A stretch of 64,000 bases of DNA, taken from Marsupella aquatica (lineage: Eukaryota > Marchantiophyta). Shown here piece by piece: positions 55,946 through 64,000 of this stretch. Both the position numbers and the translations under genes were made by a program. The notes under the pieces are model-generated. The model searched no databases and was not told where the DNA came from. It worked only from the letters and a program-made list of their open reading frames with translations. The DNA lies in NCBI GenBank assembly GCA_973895155.1, contig OZ316892.1, positions 868,001-932,000 of the forward strand, read 5' to 3'. Numbering within the stretch: the first letter of the stretch is position 1; every line of letters begins with the position of its first letter.

Positions 55946-57580
55946 GTATTGTACTACTTCATGTTGTAATTTTGTATGCAAGTTTTTTAAGGAGCTCAAA
56001 GTAAGTATTTCGAGAGGTGTACCATACAAGGACCACAAGAAACCCTAGACATCAAGAGACTCGTGGGCAGGCCAGAGAGAGGTCCAACCACAACAAAGGA
56101 CAACAAGAAACCCTAGATTATTTGGAAGCTGGCGTGGGCGGTAGCGTTGCCTCTTCGTTGTACTCACTCCTGCCCTCAATCGATCTTTGGGAGCCCTTGT
56201 TTGATTCATGAGTTGGTTGGCAATGACAGGAGTAAGTTGAAGCATTTTGGTATAGCTCTGTGCAACATTATTCTGTGCTCTATTAATGAACACTCTGTCT
56301 CATTCAAGCCTTTTGCAACTAGTGTAGGTCAAATCATTTTTGCAAGCTCTCTCAAAGAAATCTCAATTTCACTCATACTTTGTCTTTTTTTCCCTACTAC
56401 ATTTGGTGAAAGCATTTTGTCACTGAGCTCAGCACACAAATCTTAGCTCAAGTGACCTACACCCTATTTGTGTCTCGGCCTTTTCAAACGGTTAGTGATA
56501 TTTTTAGAAATCAAAAGGGTGAAGTGGGATGAAGGCAACATTGGACTTAAACAGGTAGTTTAGAAGTATTATGAACAATTTGTTATAGAGTCTTTCTTCA
56601 AATGTATAGTACTGTCAGCCCTTTAGTTGCAATTGCTAAATTGCTGAGAAGAGTAGCCATTTGCTTGGTTTATGTGATATATAGGCTCAGGGAGTAGTGT
56701 CTACCCTTACAGAGATATCAGACCATTTGAAGATTGTGGAGAATGTTTGGCCATCAATAGAGACTAAGATCAAGATTTCAAGGACATAGCCAGTCTTCTT
56801 CAAAGCCAAGGATCAACCTTAAAGGAAGTACAAGTTGAACTGTGTGAGTTGTAGGCGATGCACACTGCTGGTAGGGTTGAGCATGCAATTGCACATCCTT
56901 ATGAAGAGGCTGCAAATATTGTGGAAGTTGTGGCTACAAAGAAGAGTAGTATGTGTCATCTGTCATCTATCATTGTATTTAGTGTAGTGAGAGTTTACTT
57001 GGGAATTTGAGGAAGATTGGCAGGATGGTTCATATATAGAAGGTTTAGGTTCTGGACCCTCAAGGTTTGTTACATTGTGCATCAGGTGATCAGATTGAAG
57101 TGGCTACAGCAGATTCAAAGATTGTAGACTATGGTAAAACTATCATTGAGAGTAAGTAAATGATGGTTTGAAGGCACTATTTGGTTGGTTAATGTGATTG
57201 ACTATGTATGCCATGTATGTTCAATTAGTGCAAACTTGATGGTTTGTTTACAGCTTTAGTGCCTATATACTTAGTTTAAATGAAGGAATTTGTGGCTGCT
57301 ATTGAGGTACAAAGCCAACACTGGAGGAGGTGTGCATACCAATTCCAAGATAAAAAACTAAATTCTACTATCATTTCTAAATTTATTAAAATACAAATTT
57401 TTCATAAGATAATGAAAATATATAGTAACTATAAAACTTGCAATTATGAAGAGCACGAGAAAATCTCAAACACTGTGCCCACAACAGAGAGGCATGGGCC
57501 AAAGGAGGTTATTGGTCATGGAAATGTCAGAATGATTTTTATTTTAAATCTAATCAAGGTACTTCCTTTGTTCAAACACA
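55946..57580. other. Intergenic stretch without recognisable genes
   Basis: AT-rich DNA with short unrelated ORFs. I see no repeats or protein similarity. Confidence 0.5.
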
Positions 57581-57582
57581 TC

Positions 57583-57665
57583 TATGTGATGTAGTGGTTG
57601 ACATGTCCAGTTTTGACCATGAGGTCACGAGTTCAAATCAGACACCTCATAGTTTCTCTTTTCCC
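57583..57665 (+). repeat. Possible tRNA-derived SINE head
   Basis: GATGTAGTGGTTGACATG resembles the pol III A box and GAGTTCAAATC the B box (GTTCRANNC), spaced about 32 bases apart as in tRNA. The arms do not pair well enough for a working tRNA. No tail or duplication was fixed. Confidence 0.45.
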
Positions 57666-59671
57666 TTCAATTAATGGCAGAGACAAGGCGGCACAGAAAT
57701 AAATAAACTTAAAGGGGTTCAATCAATTTCTACATTGAAAAATTAATTGGAATATTTATATGGGAGGTTCAATAATTTGCACATAGAAAAAAGTACAAGG
57801 AAGCCAGCCATCCGAGTCCCAAATTAAAATTAAAATAATCACCAAAATAAATTGGAGTTGGGAGACTGAAAGTGATGTACCATAAGGGGAAGTAGGAAAA
57901 AATACATTGATCTACTCTACCACTAAGCTTGGAATCACCTAGTGACACATCTGACTCACAACTAGTATTTAACCTAATGGGAACGCCAGACATAGGTGGG
58001 AGCAAGCAGCTAGGTATTGCCCAATCATTGGGGATGAGCATTTATTAGCCTGGATGAGGGAGGGAGGAAAAGGGGGCGAGTGATTGATGAGAGACTCGCC
58101 TGTGTAATAAAACTGTAATAATGATTCGGCGGGACGCATATTCATGAGCGGATGGTACTGTGGTAGTCTGGTGGGAGAGGAGGTGGAGAGAATAGGAAGA
58201 GGAGTAATAATAAAACACGGACTGACTGAAAGGGCAGGGGAAGGACTACTGTGAGGGCCTAGTCGTCTAGAGCCCTAGATCCATATTCCATAGCCCCCTC
58301 TGACCCTTCTCCGCAAGTGCCCTGGGAGGCTGGGACTCTGGGAGAGTGGGAGTCTCGGACTTCATTATCATTTTCGAGCTGCATTGCATTGATAATCATC
58401 AATGCGCGAGAGCAGAACGAAAGAAATCAAAGAATGATTCGAACGATGATAACACGACTGCAGGAGTAAGCGAAAGTTTGTCAGACAAGCGTGGTAGTCA
58501 GCGGCTGAGTCCCAATTACGGGTTGCCAGGTCTTCGTGCTTGCAGTTTTTATTGTCAAATTTAAGATCTGCTTTCGAGGATCAAAAAGGAAAAAAGTGTG
58601 AGAGCGAGAGAATCGCCAGAATCGTGTGTCATCCATCATCGGGTCGTCGTCATCGAGGCCAGAGAGAGCAGTAGTAGTAGTGCAGTAGAGAAAGGAAGGG
58701 GGGGAGCGAGGGAGGAAGGAACTGAGGTACTATTACGAAGGTAGGGGAGAAAGCAGGAGCTCCGAGGTGGCGGCCCATGTAACATCTCCTGCTAGCGGGA
58801 TATACGGCCTTCGGGACTGCACGTTGGTTTCTGCTGAAGGGGAGGGAGCTGAACGAGCGGGAGCTGCAGGAGGTGGAGTGAAGGTGGCGTGAGTGCAAGC
58901 GAAGCTACAGCAATGAGACGAGGAGGCGACGACAAAGTGGAAATTGGAAAGCGGTAGGCGACACTGTGGCGGAGTATTGGCGGCCAGAACATTTCATTAG
59001 TTGTTTTCTATGAAGGTGCAGAACAGCATTGCATCCCACAAGCACCGTTGGTTTATCTTGCGCTGCCTGAGAGCATTATGAGCTGCAGCGCACTCGGAGC
59101 TATTTGATTTTGGCAACGAGCATTGTTACTGTAGTAGGAAGCATTGGAACAGGTTTGGACGGGTGGACTTTGGTGGGAAACCTCGGACTGGGTGGCCCCG
59201 GACACTAATCTTGCAATGGAGGGACGGTGGCGAGGAAGGCACACCCTTTCTGCCTGCTAGTGGCAATATTTACGAGGATTAGTGGCATCTCTCTTGCTCG
59301 GCCTTGAACGAGAAACCTCGGACCTCCCGAAGAAGAAGCCAGCAGGAGGGCAAGTTAGTCATGCTGAGGAGAAGAACAGGGATGAGGACTGGACATTGTC
59401 CTCGGCTTGCAGGACAGGTACTAGAAGTGTCATGGTTGTAAGAATGTTGGAGGGATAGGGGAGAGAGGAGAGCAGGAGAGCAGGATAGAACTAAATGAGA
59501 CGCACGCAAGCGAAAGTAGAGCAGTGGGTTTAACAGGAGGATATGCTAAAATGTGGAACTGGAGTTAGGAAGCAGTGAAGGAATGTGGGGGCAGTGTATT
59601 TGAGGCGCTCCTACGAAGGGTCGGGTGAGGTGTCTTCATCAGCAGGCAAACCGAGCTCCGCTTTCGTTTAG
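57666..59671. promoter_or_regulatory. Upstream region of the SPARK gene
   Basis: No ORF is convincing. From about 58560 to 58770 the + strand is rich in GA with runs such as GAGGCCAGAGAGAGCAG, as in many plant 5' leaders. The promoter and leader of the gene starting at 59672 should lie here; no TATA box was found. Confidence 0.45.
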
Positions 59672-62600
59672 ATGAGTTCGAACAGATTGGGCGGCATGAA
59701 AGGCCGTTTACCGAAGATATCCTGTCTGTTGTTCATCCACTGTGAGTTTGCTCACCGACTCCGGACGATATATTTGCTGCTGAGTTGTCCAGTTCTCTAA
59801 TTTGTCTTGTCACCTTCTTACTCAACCTTCCCCCTCTTCATCACTCTGTGGTTCCTGTCGTGGGCTTCTCTTGTCACTTCCTTACTGAACCTCCTTCTGC
59901 TTCATGATACCGGGTGCATTTTTCGGTACTTTTTAAAGACCTTTGAGATGGGTTTTAAGTCTTCCTGGAGGCTTTATGCCGAAGCACTCACTATACCCTT
60001 CGTATTTTGAATATTCAGAAAGAGTTTGTGGCATCTATTGGTTGTCTTTTTGCATCTATGGGTTGTCTTTTTGCATCTATGGGTTGTCTTTTTGCATCTA
60101 TGGGTTGTCTTTTTGCCTTCACCTCCGTCGCTCCGGTCTTTAGAAAATGTTCTTCCGTTGCCGCTCATCTTTGTGAACTGGAATGCTGAGGCACGGCCCA
60201 TGGGTCCGGTTACACATTCCTGCACTTAACAGTACATTCCAACGCCCTCATGTAGTCTGGTCGTAGTACGCACGGGTAGCCCTTCTTTTACAGTGACGTG
60301 GAAAAAAAGTAGTTAGTCGGGGCCGGAATGGTATTCGTCTGTAGCGGATGAGAATTTTGTCTTCTTACCTTTGTTTCGCTGTCATCCATTGCCTGTGCGC
60401 TAAGATTGCTTGAAGAATTCTGCTATGCTCTTTCTAGTGAAGGGTCCTTGTACTGGAGTTTATTAGTTTTTGTAACTATAGTGGATAGACATCAGTGATG
60501 CTTTTGTCTGCCGTGGAAAGAATTGTATTCTTCCTATCTTTCAAGTTGTGCATGTAAACGATGGAGTGTTTGAATGCAGGGGCGCTGCTAGAATTGCCAG
60601 GATCAATAAATGCTGGCATCTCAGAGTCCATGTCAGAATATCACAACTTGAATAGTGCGGTCCTAGAGACACTTCCGCTACTTAAATCGAATGGGCGGCA
60701 ACTACTTCAGCAAACTAGGAGTCCTGCTCCGGTTCTGTACCCTTCGCTGACCCCGGCTCCGACTCCGATTCTTTACCCGGTTCTGACCCCGGCTCCGACT
60801 CCGATTCTTTATCCGGTTCTGACTCCGGCTCCAACTCCATACTTCTATGCCCCTGGCCCTGCCCCAATGCCTTTTTTGTTCCCTAGTGATCCACCTGTGA
60901 CCGTTCCATATTCTCCAGCTCCGGGGATTCTTACGATTCCTACAGGTGAGGAATAGACCATCAATACGGTCGTCTCCACTACTGTCCTGACTTTTTTTCT
61001 CCCACTAAATTAGCCCAGACACAGATGTCATGAATGGTTTTCCTTCTAGGCATCTGGTCCACCGTGTATTTAAGTAGGCATGTTGATTTTCTTTTGCCCT
61101 CAGTCACGAATGAGAATAAACTTGATGTATTTTTGTCTCTAAGGTACGAGACAGAAGTTGTCTGTGCGAGAGAGGCTTTCTTATGTATATTCTAACGTAG
61201 GATCAAGAAATTTGTTTCTCTCGCTGGTTGATATCCCAAGTGGACAATATTAGACAATATTCGACAATATTCGACAATTTCTCCTGCTGTTTTAAAGAGT
61301 TATAAACGGAGTAAAGGTTATGTGAAGTACTCCACAGAAACATCAGTAACATCTTCAAGGGTCACTTGGTGTGGCCCTCGACAAAGGTCTAAATCGCACC
61401 TTGATTGCCAGTTGGTTGTATTCTTCCCTCATAAGAAGTTGTGGAATAGTGCAGGTAATTGTTCCGTCGACCTTGCAGCACTGGAGCCCACCATCTTCAC
61501 AACGGCAACGGATTGCAGTTCTCCACTGGCAGTATATGTTGGAGTAGCCATGTGTTGTCCTCAGATTGAAAGTTTGTTGCGGATTGTACAAGGACAGCAT
61601 ACCGCAGCCACAGGTGCCCTTGGTCTAAACATCACAGACGCTGAGTACTGCTACTCTGAGGTCGCAAACATCATCAGTTCGAAAGGAACGAACAGCTCCT
61701 TGTTGTGCTCTGTTCAACCAGCAAACTTGACTGTGGGTTCTTGTCCAGCGACGACGGTACAAGAATTTGAGCAGGTAGTGAACACGAGCTCGTTGTTACA
61801 GGCGTGTGAGAATATCGACACTTTAAGGGAATGCTCTTCAAAAAATTGCCAACATGAAATTGGAAATGCCACGTTGCGGTTGGCTGGAGGGCAGCTTGAT
61901 GCAGTTGATGATTGCCATTCGGTGGTCCTCTCCTGGGTGGCAAGTCACTCTCCACCTGAACAAGCCAACTCCAACCTTCGACTCTTGACAAGCTGTACTG
62001 TGAATAAAGGTGGTCTCTCACTTTTGGATTCATTACAGAGCTTATGCAGTCTGTGGAGCCATTTATCTGAGAGCCATTGTAGTTTATCTGCCCCTTTCCA
62101 AGCGACATATAGACCTTAACGAATGTTAGTTCCTGAGTCAATGGGTTTTGCGAGAGGGATGTAGTGGGTTGGGGTTTAATGTTTGACTTTGTTGTCAAGC
62201 TTGATGATTTCTGAAAGAGTTACTTGCTTCAAACACTTGAATGATTAGAATGGCGATTATTAGTAGCCGCCAATCTAAGGAGCTACCAGACGGTGAAAGG
62301 AATGTTTGATAGCGCTGCTATATCCACTTGCGCTTAGGCTAGTTAGTCTTGTTTGGTGCTGTCGTACTTATCACCAGCCGCATAGGAGGAATGCTGATGT
62401 GTGGTGGTTTCATGTCAACAGAATGTCCTCTTGTTTTCAATGATACCTCTTCAGTAGCAAAGGCGTGCAACTCTTCCACACTCAATATCACTTGTTGTGA
62501 AGGCCTTTCACTCTACATGCAAAATAAATTGCAAACACAAATGCTCGTGACAAATCAGCAGGCTTACACGTGTGCCGAAAACTTTGGACTAGACTTAGAG

Positions 62601-63923
62601 CGTCAGAATGTCACGACGGACATATATTCACTTTGCCGTATTCGACTTAGTGCCTTCAGTCTGCAAGGTAAAATTCACTCTACACTGGAAAAAATATGAA
62701 AGACTCACGCTCTGCGTTTGACCAGCATTAGATATTGTCTGCAATCAGTCTTGTTTCTTTGGGGTAGGAGAAGTACCGCAATAGTGGTGGATTTGCTAAG
62801 ACCTCCGATGTCTTGTAGTCGGTCTGTTTGAAAGAACAGCTTAACCCTGAATTTGACGATGTTTGTTTGCTTGTTTGTGTAAATTGGTGCCATTTCACAG
62901 CTGGAGCAGCACATTTAAGTGAAGGTTCGCTTGTCCGATCTTGCTTTGAATCTTTGAGCCCTAGTCTTGTGATGATTTAAAAATTAGTCTCTTAATGCTT
63001 CCCAGGTTTTGTGACTATTCAATGGGTGACTGATGAAGGCAGGGAATTTTTGGTCTTTGTGTTGTCGAGGGAAACCTTTGTTTCTCATCCATCTTTATGT
63101 CGTGATCAGGTTGTCTACTCTCCAGCTTGCCAACAGATATTAATATCACTACAGGCGTCCCATATTTTATTTGTGACCTGAATGACAACATTCAAGCGCA
63201 CTGGCCGGGTTCAAATTCAGATTTCGTACCAAATAGCCCCCTCAGCCCAGGTAATTCATCTCAGGGCAACATGGGAAAGAATTATTGCAATGACCGCAGT
63301 TGTTTTTAATCCGCGATGGATACAATGGTATCAATACAAGCTATACAATATCTAAGCTTCAAAAGAGCTGCGTGTCTGTAAATGAACTCCACTATCTCAT
63401 TTTCACTCTACTGAACCCGTAAAGTTCATTCAGTTTGGCCAGTGTAGCGGTAGGGACTGAGGGCTGGTTATAGATAGAAAACTTTCGCAGATTGGGGCAC
63501 TGAAAAGTACATGAAGTACTTAGGTGTATACGTTACGAGACACAAACGTTGCTTCTATTATGCAGCTATTTTCATTGTATATGGTCTGTTTAGCCTGTTT
63601 GCCCCGTGCCCTGTGTTCATGGAATAAGACAATGGATTGGGCTAGCAGTAGTTGTACTCTGCAAACAAATGTATGGTCTGTGGAGATAAAAGTCGAGCTT
63701 TTAGAATCCAAGATGGCTTTCGTTTAAATATGTGAGTGGCCATGAGGTCGGAAGAGAAGAACATTTAAGTTTGAAGTCAAAGCTGACTTATTCCTAAGTT
63801 AGTCCGAAATCCTGTCAAATAGTATAAAGCATTTTCCAAGGTGCTTTCTCATGGGCTGTTTTTGGCTTGCAGCTCCTTCACCCTCACAATCAATGCCGTC
63901 ATTGGGCACTTCATTGTACAATG
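59672..63923 (+). CDS. GPI-anchored SPARK-type protein, At1g61900-like (5' part)
   Basis: Six exons: 59672-59741, 60580-60945, 61455-62009, 62422-62667, 63110-63250 and 63873-63923; every intron has GT/AG ends and all joins are phase 1. The gene continues past the window. The ATG at 59672 has an in-frame TAG right before it. The N-terminus, MKGRLPKISCLLFIHWALLE across intron 1, is a fitting signal peptide. Exon 2 is Pro-rich. Exon 3 holds the Cys-rich SPARK-like part (CSVDLAALEPTIFTTATDC, VAMCCPQIESLL). Exon 4 has CPLVFND and CCEGLSLYM; exon 5 has the family block YFICDLNDNIQAHWP. Members are extracellular proteins, usually with a C-terminal GPI signal, which is not in view here. Molecular role unknown. 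Confidence 0.85.
60044..60125 (+). repeat. 21-bp tandem repeat in intron 1
   Basis: Four copies of GGTTGTCTTTTTGCATCTATG. The ORFs covering it on both strands are repeat products. Confidence 0.9.
60745..60860 (+). repeat. 36-bp coding repeat in the SPARK gene
   Basis: Three units of LTPAPTPILYPV, conserved at the DNA level as CTGACCCCGGCTCCGACTCC and following bases. It lengthens the Pro-rich stalk between signal peptide and SPARK part. Confidence 0.9.
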
Positions 63924-64000
63924 GTGAGTAAACTTTTTAATCTTGGCCGTCATGCCAGCTTTTCCTGTTTACTGGAACTTCTACCATGGGACAAATGCTG

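Noticed and set aside
57583-57665. A working tRNA gene
   Set aside because: A and B box-like motifs are present, but the acceptor and anticodon arms do not pair convincingly, so a SINE or tRNA relic is likelier.
59807-60225. Hydrophobic ORFs on both strands near the start of the SPARK gene
   Set aside because: They lie in intron 1; the first lacks an ATG and the others come from the 21-bp repeat. The exon 1 at 59672-59741 with a phase-matched splice gives a better signal peptide.

Overview
The window reads as nuclear DNA of a land plant. The one host gene, at the right end, is a split gene for a GPI-anchored SPARK-type protein like Arabidopsis At1g61900. Splice sites are plant-like, a 20-bp run of plant telomere repeat (TTTAGGG) is present, and the mobile elements (CACTA/En-Spm, Ty1/copia, Ty3/gypsy) are plant types. 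No clade can be fixed from sequence alone; the heavy nesting and an unusual gypsy lineage would suit a large non-flowering genome, but that is inference.

Layout. (1) 85 to about 16497: a Ty3/gypsy element (gypsy-1), + strand, with a truncated 5' LTR. A complete 9.87-kb CACTA transposon (2874-12747, 3-bp duplication ATG) splits its reverse transcriptase codons. The CACTA element carries TNP2 and a separate two-exon SET-domain gene on the minus strand, and a second, TNPA-position gene on the plus strand, around a spacer of degenerate telomere-like repeats. (2) About 16500-26050, minus strand: element A, a little-known gene family with an N-terminal FW-containing domain, a plant-mobile-domain-like domain and a long coiled coil. 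It is split by a Ty1/copia element (copia-1, 18801-25243, duplication GGTCG). Element A itself interrupts gene alpha (26051-27815), which carries a threefold helical repeat. (3) 28000-31300: no recognisable gene. (4) 31325-37389: element B, a plus-strand homologue of A, interrupted by two oppositely oriented LTR-like sequences. These LTRs, and the gypsy-1 3' LTR region, carry the same pair of small conserved ORFs. (5) 37390-40400: no recognisable gene. (6) 40440-55945: a minus-strand Ty1/copia element (copia-3), interrupted by a second fungal-type Ty3/gypsy element (gypsy-2, 43670-51223) and by a 1.9-kb gag-only TR-GAG element (51294-53190). (7) 55946-59671: intergenic, with a possible tRNA-derived SINE. 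(8) 59672 to beyond the window end: six exons of the SPARK/GPI gene, rebuilt here from phase-consistent splice sites.

Every retroelement is decayed. Stops are mostly TAG and TGA at places where CAG, CGA or TGG codons would be expected, as cytosine deamination in methylated DNA would produce. The CACTA element is much better preserved: its two broken genes are each broken only at a run of G residues, and its SET gene is intact. The points most worth pursuing are the SET methyltransferase gene carried by a DNA transposon, the conserved small-ORF pair inside LTRs, the A/B gene family, and the fungal-type gypsy lineage.
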